From contig CAKZLZ010000060.1 in assembly GCA_937127435.1 (NCBI GenBank), positions 1 through 64,000 on the forward strand: 64,000 nt of DNA, read 5' to 3'. A program made the translations under genes and the position numbers. The stretch is from an uncultured Verrucomicrobiota bacterium (lineage in GTDB: Bacteria > Verrucomicrobiota > Kiritimatiellia > SS1-B-03-39 > UBA6053). Below the pieces are notes generated by a model. It did not search any database. It had not been told where the DNA came from and saw only the letters and a list, made by a program, of their open reading frames with translations. Shown piece after piece: positions 1 to 7,909 of the stretch; the stretch's first letter is position 1; the number at the start of each line of letters is the position of its first letter.

Positions 1-41
1 CTCATCGCGCATAATTCAGTCTAGAATGATCATTCGAACAA

Positions 42-488
42 TCAGAGCGAATTTTGGATGCAGATGCAAAGAATACTTATTGTCGATGACCATCCAACCT
101 TTGCGGACACATTGCAGCACTGGTTGAAAACGCAACCGAAGGACGTGTTGGTGGCCATCGCCGCGCGTTCGGCACTGCGCAAAGTCCCAAACCTTGCGGC
201 ATTCGGCGAATTAAAACTTGGTGAAGTCCAGACAAACAAATTTATTTTCGGTTGCCTATGCGCAATTTTGAAGCTGTCCAGAGCAGTGTCCATCAACAAC
301 GGTTCCAGCCCATGGACTTGGCGAAACACATCGTATTTCCGAAATCCGTTGTCCCATTTGGTCAGCGCAAATTTTGCTGCGATCGCAGGCACTGTATTTC
401 GGGAAACGCCCAGATGCCTTGCCAAAACAGTGTTTGTTATATGCTCGTCAGGGTTGCTCCCCAAACCGCCACAGATTTGTTTCGCCAT
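42..488 (-). CDS. Putative small helix-turn-helix protein, 3' part doubtful
   Basis: Read on the minus strand, an ATG at 488 follows a strong AAGGAGCT Shine-Dalgarno with good spacing. The first ~60 codons look like a DNA-binding protein: the stretch ARHLGVSRNTVPAIAAKF (about residues 23-40) fits a helix-turn-helix. The last ~50 codons are antisense to the receiver-domain fragment and rich in Cys and Ser, so they are unlikely to be native. The gene was probably truncated by the rearrangement that produced this patchwork. I do not recognise a family. It may be a regulator of a lost mobile element or toxin system, but nothing here shows that. Confidence 0.35.
   Translation of the reverse strand: MAKQICGGLGSNPDEHITNTVLARHLGVSRNTVPAIAAKFALTKWDNGFRKYDVFRQVHGLEPLLMDTALDSFKIAHRQPKINLFVWTSPSFNSPNAARFGTLRSAERAAMATNTSFGCVFNQCCNVSAKVGWSSTISILCICIQNSL
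67..165 (+). pseudogene. Response-regulator receiver domain, N-terminal fragment
   Basis: The first ~25 codons read as the start of a CheY-like receiver domain: a hydrophobic beta strand followed by the acidic pair in VDDHP, then a helix (FADTLQHWLK). No phospho-acceptor aspartate strand, lysine strand or output domain follows. The reading frame continues into sequence that does not resemble a receiver domain. Two ATG codons lie six bases apart (58 and 67) behind GGA. It is best read as the broken 5' end of a response regulator gene. The end coordinate is where similarity fades and is approximate. Resemblance is limited to a short stretch. Confidence 0.35.
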
Positions 489-616
489 TTATCAGCTCCT
501 TTTTGAGGAACTGGTGACAATGGCTGCGTTGGCAAAATGGCACGTTCACTCAATCACTCGTTACCCAACGCCAATTACTCGCCAAGCAAGTCATGGACGC
601 GATGGAGGAGGAGTGA

Positions 617-643
617 GGGATTGCGGATTTCGGATTGCGGATT
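617..643. repeat. Short GGATTGCGGATTTC-type simple repeat at a gene break
   Basis: Three tandem-like copies of a GGATT-G/T-CGG motif lie exactly where the enolase-superfamily fragment begins. Immediately upstream, a short open frame ends QVMDAMEEE-stop at about 615 and looks like the tail of another lost gene. The repeat therefore marks a junction. A second short repeat of similar character occurs in front of ctaB (42223-42260). Confidence 0.45.
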
Positions 644-1249
644 GATCCCAATGGCACCTGGTCGGTGCAGACCGCCTGCCGGGTGGGCCGCCGCCTCGAA
701 GATTTGGATATTGAATACTTTGAAGATCCGGCCTGGGGCCTGGAAGGAAATGCGGCCGTGCGCAAAGCGGTTCGGATTCCGATCGCCACCAACATGTATC
801 CCAACAAGTTCGATGATCTGGGGCCCGCGATCAGAATGGGGGCTGTTGATATTGTTTTAACCGACTTGCATTACTGGGAAGGTCCGCGCGGGGTGAAAGA
901 TCTCACCGCGATTTGCCGCACCTTTAATATGGGCGTGGCCATGCACAGTGGCGCGGAATTCGGAATCGAGTTGGCGGCCATGCTGCATACCGCTTCCACC
1001 ATTCCTGAAATGCACGCTGCCGGAGATGCCCATTACCATTTCCTGGAGGATGACATTATCGAAGGCGGGCTGATGCAGTATAAAGACGGTTGCATTGAGG
1101 TGCCGAAAGGTCCGGGATTGGGGGTCACACTCGACGAAGAAAAGATGGATAAATACGAACGATATTATGAAGAAAAGGGTGACTATTATGCCCGCTTCCA
1201 TCAGGATCCCCGCAATCCCGATTGGTTCCCTATTGTCGGCGGCCGCTAA
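635..1249 (+). pseudogene. Enolase-superfamily (glucarate dehydratase-like) protein, N-terminally truncated
   Basis: This is the C-terminal half of a mandelate racemase/glucarate dehydratase-type sugar acid dehydratase, ~204 codons where the family has about 400-450. Visible landmarks are the metal-ligand strand RIDPNG at the extreme N-terminus, EYFEDP, the ATNM strand, and MHSGAEFG with the probable catalytic His. The N-terminal capping domain and the KxK catalytic lysines are missing. The open frame starts at a TTG inside a short simple repeat with no upstream family sequence, so the 5' half was lost by rearrangement. It lies 27 bp upstream of the GH10 gene and presumably belonged to the same sugar-catabolic operon. 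The barrel fragment should be inactive. Confidence 0.75.
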
Positions 1250-1276
1250 GATCGAAATTTAAAAACTATCAACATT

Positions 1277-2620
1277 ATGAGTGCATCTCCCAAAGCAGAC
1301 CGTAAAATTGTAACCGAAAATCTTTTTCGCCCGGATGCGGAAATGGAGTTCCGTATCCAAAGTGACACCGAACGCCACCGCAAAGGCTTCGCCCGTTTGG
1401 TGGTGAAAGATGCTGAAGGCCATCCGGTCGAAAAAGCAAAAGTTGAAATCAAACAGACGTCGCACGAATTCAAGTTTGGTTGCAATATGTTTCTGTTGGA
1501 TCAGTTTGACGACGATGCGCATAATCTCGCTTACGAGGATGCCTTTGCCAAAGTTTTTAACCAAGCGATCATCCCGTTTTACTGGTCCGATTTAGAGCCG
1601 GAGCAGGGGAATCCCCGCTTTACCAAAGACAGCGAACCGATCTATCGACGTCCGCCACCGGACCGGTGCTTGGAAGTCTGTCATACCCGCGGGATTGCCC
1701 CGAAAGGGCATCCGTTGCTGTGGCAACAGTTTTGGCCGGAGTGGTTGCCGAAAGATCCGGCGGCTCTCCGTCGGGTGATCGAAAAACGTTATCAGGAAAT
1801 TTCCGCCCGTTACGGAAACAGTATCCCCACTTTTGATGTGTGTAATGAAGCGCTTGCGCTGGGGGGCACCCATCCATTGCGTGACATCGGAAATCATGTG
1901 GATTACGCATTTGAATTGGCGGAAAAATATTTTCCTGCCAGCACGACTCTGGTTTACAACGAGACCACCGATAACAGTTTCACTCATTTCCGGGGGGAAC
2001 ATACGCCCATGTACATGTTGTGTGAGCATCTGGCTGAGCGGTATCCCTTGGGCGCGGTGGGATTGCAGTTTCATCTCTTTGACCGTACGCCCGAGAAAAT
2101 AGAAAATTACCGGAACGAACTTTTAAATCCGGCTAACATCTTCCGCTTTTTGGATCTGTATGCAAAGTTGGGACTTCCGTTGAAATTATCCGAGATTACC
2201 ATTCCCGGTTATACGCTGGTGGATGATGGAGAACAGTTCCAAGCCGATGTGGTGGAAAAACTTTACCGCATCTGGTTCAGTCATCCCGCGATGGATGAAA
2301 TTGATTTCTGGAATTTGGTGGATGGAACGGCGGCCTATTCTCCGCGGAACACCTTTGAAGGCGAAAACTTCTTTCAAGGCGGATTGGTCAATTACGACAT
2401 TTCTCCGAAAGCCGGATATAAGGTGCTCGACCGTCTGATCAACGAGGAATGGAATACCCGGGATACGCTGGAAATTTCCGCTGGCAAGTCTGCCCCGTTT
2501 CATGGATACTATGGTGGATACGAAGCCACCATTCACCATGCCGGAGGCGTGGAGACGGTCGCGTTTGCGCATCCCAAAATTCTTAACCATGAAATCACGC
2601 TTACCTTAAAATCATTATGA
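1277..2620 (+). CDS. Glycoside hydrolase family 10 protein (endo-beta-1,4-xylanase-like)
   Basis: The 447-residue protein has the GH10 barrel signatures: the acid/base Glu in DVCNEA (E191) and the nucleophile Glu in LKLSEITIPG (E306), plus the substrate-site motif HPLLWQ. Residues ~25-75 form an N-terminal beta domain of the kind that precedes GH10 barrels in Bacteroidota/Verrucomicrobiota proteins. No signal peptide is visible, so it should act in the cytoplasm, probably on imported xylo- or related oligosaccharides. Its stop overlaps the next gene by ATGA, so it is translationally coupled to the dehydrogenase. The exact substrate cannot be told from sequence. Family assignment is firm. Confidence 0.88.
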   Translation: MSASPKADRKIVTENLFRPDAEMEFRIQSDTERHRKGFARLVVKDAEGHPVEKAKVEIKQTSHEFKFGCNMFLLDQFDDDAHNLAYEDAFAKVFNQAIIPFYWSDLEPEQGNPRFTKDSEPIYRRPPPDRCLEVCHTRGIAPKGHPLLWQQFWPEWLPKDPAALRRVIEKRYQEISARYGNSIPTFDVCNEALALGGTHPLRDIGNHVDYAFELAEKYFPASTTLVYNETTDNSFTHFRGEHTPMYMLCEHLAERYPLGAVGLQFHLFDRTPEKIENYRNELLNPANIFRFLDLYAKLGLPLKLSEITIPGYTLVDDGEQFQADVVEKLYRIWFSHPAMDEIDFWNLVDGTAAYSPRNTFEGENFFQGGLVNYDISPKAGYKVLDRLINEEWNTRDTLEISAGKSAPFHGYYGGYEATIHHAGGVETVAFAHPKILNHEITLTLKSL

Positions 2621-3390
2621 TCGATCTCAACCAAGAGCTGAAAGGAAAGTCTGCGCTGATCACCGGGTCCAGTCGCGGGATTGGGGCGGCCATGATTACC
2701 GCTTTGGCGAAAGCCGGAGCCCATGTGGCTGTACACTCTTCAGGACCTTCTGAACTGGGGGAGACAGTAAGAAAACAATGTGAGGCGGAAGGGGTGAAAG
2801 CCTGTCTGCTTCATGGTGATCTCAGCGATAAAGATGTGCCTTCCCGTTTGTTGGAAGCCTGTACCGAACAATTGGGATCGGTGGATATTCTGGTGTTGAA
2901 TGCGTCGGTGCAATTCCGCAGGGAGTGGTCTGACTGGAATACCGAGGAGGCGGATACGGTGCTGGGGGTCAATGTCCGTGCCTCGGCCGAGATGATGACC
3001 CGGGTGTTGCCACAAATGCAAAAGGCAGGCTGGGGACGGATTGTCACCATTGGCAGTGTGCAACAGAATATTCCCAATCCGGCCATGGCGCTGTATGCGG
3101 CCACAAAATGTGCGCAATTGAGTTTGGCGAAAAGTTTCGCGGTGCAAGTGGCCAAAGACGGGGTGACCATCAATAATATTGCCCCGGGGGTGATTCAGAC
3201 GGATCGAAATGTGGAAGCGCTGGCGGATGATGATTACCGGCAGAAAATTGCCAACTTGATTCCGTCGCGTACATTTGGAATGCCGGAAGACTGTGCGGGT
3301 GCTTTGTTAATGCTCTGTTCTGAAGCCGGGCGCTACATTACCGGCGCGGATATTGCGATTGATGGCGGCATGGGGCTGGGGTCGCATTAA
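2617..3390 (+). CDS. SDR family NAD(P)-dependent oxidoreductase
   Basis: A 257-residue classical short-chain dehydrogenase. It shows the nucleotide-binding TGSSRGIG (near residue 16), the NAS-type segment LNAS, the catalytic Ser in TIGSVQ, and the YAATK Tyr/Lys pair. The C-terminus ITGADIAIDGGMG is typical of the family. It overlaps the GH10 gene by 4 bp and follows the enolase-family fragment, so a role in sugar or sugar-acid oxidation in the same pathway is more likely than fatty acid synthesis. The substrate is unknown. Confidence 0.88.
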   Translation: MIDLNQELKGKSALITGSSRGIGAAMITALAKAGAHVAVHSSGPSELGETVRKQCEAEGVKACLLHGDLSDKDVPSRLLEACTEQLGSVDILVLNASVQFRREWSDWNTEEADTVLGVNVRASAEMMTRVLPQMQKAGWGRIVTIGSVQQNIPNPAMALYAATKCAQLSLAKSFAVQVAKDGVTINNIAPGVIQTDRNVEALADDDYRQKIANLIPSRTFGMPEDCAGALLMLCSEAGRYITGADIAIDGGMGLGSH

Positions 3391-3429
3391 GAACGGCGTT
3401 CTGAGGCTTCCGCGGTAAACATAGGGTTA

Positions 3430-3988
3430 AAAAAGGTAGTTCCGCGGTCCCCGCGGTAAACGATTGTTATGTTTTCCACGGGGACCGTGGAACTACGGAC
3501 TTGGAACTACGAACGTGAAAAGGTTCAAAAAGGTAGTTCCGCGGTCCCCGCGGTAAACGATTGTTATGTTTTCCACGGGGACCGTGGAACTACGACTTAG
3601 AACTACGAACGTGAAAAGATTAAAAATGTAATTCCGCGGTCCCCGCGGTAAACGATTGTTTGTTTTCCACGGGGACCGTGGAACTACGACTTGGAACTAC
3701 GAACGTGAAAAGATTAAAAAGGTAGTTCCGCGGTCCCAACGGTAAACGATTGTTTGTTTTCCACGGGGACCGTGGAACTACGGACTTGGAACTACGAACG
3801 TGAAAAGATTAAAAAGGTAGTTCCGCGGTCCCCGCGGTAAACGATTGTTATGTTTTCCACGGGGACCGTGGAACTACGGACTTAGAACTACGAACGTGAA
3901 AAGATTAAAAAAGTAGTTCCGCGGTCCCCGCGGTAAACGATTGTTTTGTTTTCCACGGGGACCGTGGAACTACGGCTTTGAACTAAGC
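3430..3988. repeat. Array of six ~95 bp tandem units, each a long imperfect hairpin
   Basis: GTAGTTCCGCGGTCC-like starts occur at 3436, 3533, 3628, 3722, 3817 and 3913, giving periods of 94-97 bp. In each unit a left arm (GTAGTTCCGCGGTCCCCGCGG) pairs with a right arm (CCACGGGGACCGTGGAACTAC) across a loop of about 17 nt holding CGATTGTT. The arms are not exact inverted copies: left CCGCGG faces right CCGTGG/CCACGG, giving a G-U wobble and one mismatch on the plus-strand RNA. The spacer (GGAACTACGAACGTGAAAAG) is conserved too. There is no coding potential. The array fills most of the gap between the SDR gene and waaA. Confidence 0.9.
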
Positions 3989-4101
3989 GCCTGGAAGAGT
4001 CTGAAACTTCCGGCTTTGCTGAAGCTGGCTAAAAGCGGGTGTCCATGTTATGGGAGTTTCGATTCATTCTTCTAACTCCCTCTTAACCCACAGTTTTCTT
4101 C

Positions 4102-5394
4102 GTGTTCTGGTTTCTCTATAATCTCCTTTTTCATGTGGTTTACATTTTGATGTTGCCGCATTTTTTGTTGCGCATGCGCCGGCGGGGCGGCTACCGCAAA
4201 GATTTTGGCCAGCGACTTTTCCGATTGTCGGAAGCAGACCAACAGCGGGTTTCCGGAGGTCGGAAACTTTGGGTGCATGCGGTGAGTGTGGGGGAACTGT
4301 CAGTGGGGCTGGCGTTTATAAAAGCCTGGCGGGAAAAGTATCCGGAAACGAACTTTTTGGTGACAGTGAACACCAGCACCGCCCACAAGATTGCGGAAGA
4401 GAAGTTGGCAGAGGCCGATGTCTTGTTGTATCCGCCGCTGGATTCGCCCCGGGTGATCCGCAAAATGCTGAACACCGTGGATGTGCAGGGTCTGGTATTG
4501 GTGGAAACGGAAATGTGGCCGAACTTGCTGCGTCAATTGCATCAAAAGCAAATCCCGGTGATGTTACTGAACGGCCGGATTTCGGACCGATCTTTCCAGC
4601 GATTGCAGAAGGTACCGTTTTATACCCGGAGACTTTATAAGTTGGTTTCTCTTTATGCCATGCAGAGTGAAGCGGATGCGGAGCGGGCGAGGGGACTGGG
4701 TGCGCCCCCGGATCGGGTTCAAGTCATGCACTCGGCAAAATACGATGTGGCAAACCGTGATTCGCAGGAGGAACAAAAGCGTTTGGACCGATTGATTGCA
4801 TGTGGCTTTGTGGACAATGATTCTACCATATTATTAGGCAGTTCCACCTGGCCGGGGGAAGAAAAAGTGCTGATGGAATTTTTTCGACAACAGCGGGAAG
4901 CTTTTCCCGGCCTGCGATTGATTTTGGTGCCGAGGCATTTTGAACGCCGGGAAGAAGTGAAGGCGGATGCCGATGAGTTGGGCCTTTCTTTGGCTTGGTG
5001 GTCGGCGGATGAATTGCCGGCTGCGGATGTGTTGATGGTCGATACCACAGGGGAGCTGATGCATTTCACGGGCTTGGCTGACCTCGTATTTGTGGGAAAA
5101 AGTCTGTTCCGCAGTGAAGGTCAGAATCCGCTCGAAGCGGCGAATGCCGGAAAGGTGGTGATCACCGGTCCGGGGATGAATAATTTTAAACGGATCATGC
5201 AGGACTTGAGGGAAGCCCGTGCGGTTACTGAAGTTCGGGATGAGGAAGCGCTGAACCAGGTCCTCAAAGCTGCGCTTGAAAACATGTCCGAAGCCGGGGC
5301 GCAAGGGGCCCGTGCGGAAGCCTTGGTCTTAAGCCGCAAAGGCAGTATTGCCCGCTCGGTTGAGGCTTTTCACTGTTTGGAGACCCGTGGGTAA
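4102..5394 (+). CDS. waaA: 3-deoxy-D-manno-octulosonic acid (Kdo) transferase
   Basis: This GT-B glycosyltransferase (430 aa, normal for the family) transfers Kdo from CMP-Kdo to lipid A at the inner membrane. Visible are the N-terminal membrane anchor (~1-22), the conserved motif HAVSVGE with the catalytic Glu, the segment VLVETEMWPNLL, LLNGRISD, and the C-domain motif GQNPLEAA near residue 345. The start is GTG and no clear Shine-Dalgarno is seen. Its presence implies LPS. The last codons overlap the DUF2809 gene by 8 bp. The region upstream is filled by the hairpin array, so its promoter must lie in the ~110 bp after the array. Confidence 0.93.
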   Translation: MFWFLYNLLFHVVYILMLPHFLLRMRRRGGYRKDFGQRLFRLSEADQQRVSGGRKLWVHAVSVGELSVGLAFIKAWREKYPETNFLVTVNTSTAHKIAEEKLAEADVLLYPPLDSPRVIRKMLNTVDVQGLVLVETEMWPNLLRQLHQKQIPVMLLNGRISDRSFQRLQKVPFYTRRLYKLVSLYAMQSEADAERARGLGAPPDRVQVMHSAKYDVANRDSQEEQKRLDRLIACGFVDNDSTILLGSSTWPGEEKVLMEFFRQQREAFPGLRLILVPRHFERREEVKADADELGLSLAWWSADELPAADVLMVDTTGELMHFTGLADLVFVGKSLFRSEGQNPLEAANAGKVVITGPGMNNFKRIMQDLREARAVTEVRDEEALNQVLKAALENMSEAGAQGARAEALVLSRKGSIARSVEAFHCLETRG

Positions 5395-5788
5395 ACCGCG
5401 CCGGAATCGAATAAGGTATGCCCTATGGATTGTGGGGGTGATTTTGATCGGGGGCGCATCCCGTTTGCCGTTCACGGAAGGGTGGCCCTACCTGTACACC
5501 GAATATGCCGGTGATACCTTTTGGTCTCTAATGATTTTTCTGGGGATTGGATTTTTGTTTCCGACCTGGAAAACCATTACGGTGGCCCTGCTCACACTTA
5601 CATTTTCTTTCGGGGTCGAATTCAGTCAACTGATCCAAACGCCCGGGATGGATGCCTTGCGGGAAACCCTGTTCGGTAAATTGGTGCTGGGATCCGGATT
5701 CCGGGGCTCGGATTTTGTTTGTTACTCTCTGGGTTGTGCAATGGGCGTAGTGGGTGAGTGTATGCCGCGGAGAACTCTGACTGCCTAG
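5387..5788 (+). CDS. DUF2809 family small membrane protein
   Basis: I place the start at the GTG at 5387, which overlaps the waaA stop. The upstream ATG at 5348 only adds waaA sequence in another frame. The 133-residue protein has four hydrophobic segments and the family's motifs YAGDTFWS near residue 37 and GVEFSQL near 75, ending in a hydrophobic helix after GSGFRGSDFVCY. DUF2809 proteins are small integral membrane proteins of unknown function. Its 3' half is present again as a frameshifted copy at 15564-15835, which suggests that the DNA between was inserted by or duplicated with this gene. Confidence 0.8.
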   Translation: MGKPRRNRIRYALWIVGVILIGGASRLPFTEGWPYLYTEYAGDTFWSLMIFLGIGFLFPTWKTITVALLTLTFSFGVEFSQLIQTPGMDALRETLFGKLVLGSGFRGSDFVCYSLGCAMGVVGECMPRRTLTA

Positions 5789-5889
5789 TCACATATTATT
5801 CTCCCCTTTAGGCATTTGTATTTGATGGTTTACACAGAGGAATCAGGACAAGGAAGTGGAGGCTTCCTGGAAGCTTCGTCTTTAATTGG

Positions 5890-5960
5890 TATCACCAAAT
5901 AGCTGTGCTGTATCACGAATTGTATCTTTTATGGGGGGAGAGTTAAGCGTATCGTATAAA
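5890..5960 (+). promoter_or_regulatory. AraC-type direct-repeat operator and -10 element for the 5997 gene
   Basis: Half-sites TATCACC (5890) and TATCACG (5911) are exactly 21 bp apart, the two-helical-turn spacing used by AraC-family proteins. A GCGTATCGTATAAA block at 5947-5960 contains a TATAAA -10 candidate 44 bp from the second half-site. The same arrangement occurs upstream of 7910 and 8960. The rest of 5789-5996 shows no gene. Confidence 0.55.
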
Positions 5961-5996
5961 ATATTAATACAAATGTGGTGAAAGGAGAACAGTGAA

Positions 5997-6884
5997 ATGA
6001 CAACAAGAACAAACAGATTTATCCCGAAAATTTTAATTTTGGCCGTTATGCTGATGGTGACCGGGCATACGCCTGCGGCGCTTATTCACAGTTATTTGGC
6101 GAGTGACAGTGGGAATACCGTCTCCGAATGGCAGGACTTAACTGGTTCTGCCCACTGGACTTTTTCTCCAGCCGTGAATACTTTGAATGCCGTTTCCGGG
6201 TCCAATACGAGTTTCACACAAGCATATTCAATCTCAGATCCCCAAACTGATGGTGCATACGCTGATGCGATGCTGGAGGGAAGTGGCTCAGGAAGTGTTA
6301 CTGTCTGGTTTCGTAAAAATTTGCCCAGTATATTAGATGATCCTTACCAAGCGGTACTTTACGAGACGGGAGGTAGAACGAAGGGCTTTGCTTTACTTCT
6401 TGAGCGGAACGCCGCGGGCAATCTGAGTCTCCATGCGCAAACCAGTGGTGGTGCCGGAAGTGTTGATTTATACATCTCGCTGGATACCTTGGACCGCTCG
6501 GACTTTATACAAGGAACTGTTACATTTGATGGCAGCAATGCCAATCTTTACGCTTATGCCTCCAAGGACGGAGCGAATCAGAGCGGTACAGCGTCTAATA
6601 CATCCACAGACTTGTCCGGGAACAATAGTGCTGGACTGTTTAGTCAGGCAAACAATCCGAATGTGGGGGCCTCAATTTCCAATTCCCTTGGTGGTGGTGG
6701 TTCGGCACCTGGGTTTGACGGCGATATCGCGGCGGTCTATGTATATAATCACGCCTTAACCCCCACCGAAATTGAAACCCAGTTCAATTCTCTGGTTACG
6801 ATCCCCGAACCCGGAACACTTTTTCTGTTCGGTCTCTCGGCCATCGCAGTCCTTCTGGTTTCCCGCCACCGTCACGCGGTCTGA
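5997..6884 (+). CDS. PEP-CTERM sorting domain protein, LamG-like
   Basis: An exported protein of 295 residues with an N-terminal signal peptide (cleavage near THTPA-A, ~residue 27) and a C-terminal PEP-CTERM tail: IPEP at ~268, a hydrophobic helix, and a basic end (SRHRHAV). Such tails direct exosortase/EpsH processing and surface or matrix localisation. The middle (~35-260) has the beta-rich pattern of a concanavalin A/LamG-like domain (WFRK, GFALLLE, DGDIAAVYVYN near the end), which often binds glycans. AGGAG precedes the ATG by 8 bp. The divergently read AraC gene lies 37 bp downstream, tail to tail. Confidence 0.85.
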   Translation: MTTRTNRFIPKILILAVMLMVTGHTPAALIHSYLASDSGNTVSEWQDLTGSAHWTFSPAVNTLNAVSGSNTSFTQAYSISDPQTDGAYADAMLEGSGSGSVTVWFRKNLPSILDDPYQAVLYETGGRTKGFALLLERNAAGNLSLHAQTSGGAGSVDLYISLDTLDRSDFIQGTVTFDGSNANLYAYASKDGANQSGTASNTSTDLSGNNSAGLFSQANNPNVGASISNSLGGGGSAPGFDGDIAAVYVYNHALTPTEIETQFNSLVTIPEPGTLFLFGLSAIAVLLVSRHRHAV

Positions 6885-6921
6885 GTGTTACGCAACAATT
6901 CGTTCCTTTCTCTCCCAGCTG

Positions 6922-7731
6922 TTAACCCCGGGTTCGTGGAATCGGACGGTTGTACTTTTGTTTGTAGGCACGGCGGAAGGTTTGGAGAGAACTGAAGCCG
7001 CTGAGGCTGGCAATATTTTCGAGAGGAAGGTGGGTGCTGATCCCAAGAAGGCTCCGGGCGTGCTGGAGGCGGAGATCCCGGAGGAAATCGGAGGGGGATT
7101 CGTGGTATCGTTCATTAAATTCGCGGCTGAAATGTTCCCGGCTGATTCCGATTTCCGCACACCATTCTTTGAGGTTTTTTGATTCACGGTAGCGGGTTTC
7201 GAGCAGATGCCGTCCGTAGGCGACCGGATCGCGGTGGTGGGTGGTTGAACCTTGTTCACGGTACAGGTTCAGCAGCAGCTCATAAGCCAGACTGGCATGG
7301 GTAATCCGGTCGGAAGGTTGGCTGCTCTCGAATTCAAGGATCAGCTGGAGCAAAAGCTGATGGGCTTTGCCTCCGGTTTCCATGCGGAAAATATGTCCGC
7401 AATGTTTGCGCAGGTTTATAAAAAGTTTTGCGATACCCCCATCGGGGTTGATGACGGCGTATTCGGTCTCGTATGGGCGTTTGGAATTCGGACCCAGGTC
7501 ATAGTGGCTGTGGTCCCCATGTCTGAACAGCATGGCAAATTCAGGGATGACCTCTTGTTCAAAATCTCCGGAACGGAACCTGCAACTTCCCCGGACGGTG
7601 CGCTGGATCACCAAACAGCGGGTGGAAAGACGGTTCGTATTGTCCCACGAATAGTACCGGGTATGGTGAATTTCGCGGCGCGCAATGCGGATATCCGGAA
7701 GCCCGGGAGTGGTGGAGTCGGAGGATTTCAT
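6922..7731 (-). CDS. AraC family transcriptional regulator
   Basis: The protein has 269 residues if started at the ATG at 7731. A TTG at 7767 would add 12 residues but would run into the operator. The C-terminal ~100 residues carry two helix-turn-helix motifs: LKEWCAEIGISREHFSREF and the second, more conserved one, ENIASLSGFSSLQTFRRAYK. The N-terminal half is a beta-rich cupin-like sensor with motifs such as FRHGDHSHYDL. It is transcribed away from the 7910 PEP-CTERM gene, with the 21 bp direct-repeat operator between them. Autoregulation and control of the flanking genes are inferred. The ligand is probably a sugar but is not shown. Confidence 0.88.
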   Translation of the reverse strand: MKSSDSTTPGLPDIRIARREIHHTRYYSWDNTNRLSTRCLVIQRTVRGSCRFRSGDFEQEVIPEFAMLFRHGDHSHYDLGPNSKRPYETEYAVINPDGGIAKLFINLRKHCGHIFRMETGGKAHQLLLQLILEFESSQPSDRITHASLAYELLLNLYREQGSTTHHRDPVAYGRHLLETRYRESKNLKEWCAEIGISREHFSREFNERYHESPSDFLRDLRLQHARSLLGISTHLPLENIASLSGFSSLQTFRRAYKQKYNRPIPRTRG

Positions 7732-7740
7732 GTTTTGAAA

Positions 7741-7816
7741 TATCACGAAATGAACCACGGATATCAAGGATTGTTTCTGCTAAAAAGCTAAGGACTGGTG
7801 TAGCGTATCATATAAC
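7741..7816 (+). promoter_or_regulatory. AraC-type direct-repeat operator and -10 element for the 7910 gene
   Basis: TATCACG at 7741 and TATCAAG at 7762 are 21 bp apart. GCGTATCATATAAC at 7803-7816 gives a TATAAC -10 candidate 49 bp after the second half-site. The operator sits between the divergent AraC gene and the PEP-CTERM gene and nearly abuts the AraC start codon, so it could serve both. The same order and spacing recur at 8794-8869. Confidence 0.6.
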
Positions 7817-7909
7817 GAATGACTGAGAGGGATAAAGTATCGCACTGAAAGCTGATGTGGAACCCCTCATAAAAATCAAATTAAGAAAACAAACCCTGAG
7901 GCCCTAACC

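Noticed and set aside
58-645. A single 195-residue response regulator
   Set aside because: Only the first ~25 residues look like a receiver domain; the rest is unrelated and partly antisense to another gene.
3430-3988. CRISPR array
   Set aside because: Spacers are not unique: the whole ~95 bp unit is repeated, each unit folds as one long hairpin, and no cas genes are near.
7252-7791. Plus-strand frame of 179 codons opposite the AraC gene
   Set aside because: The minus-strand AraC protein has clear domain motifs; the opposite frame has none and covers the operator.
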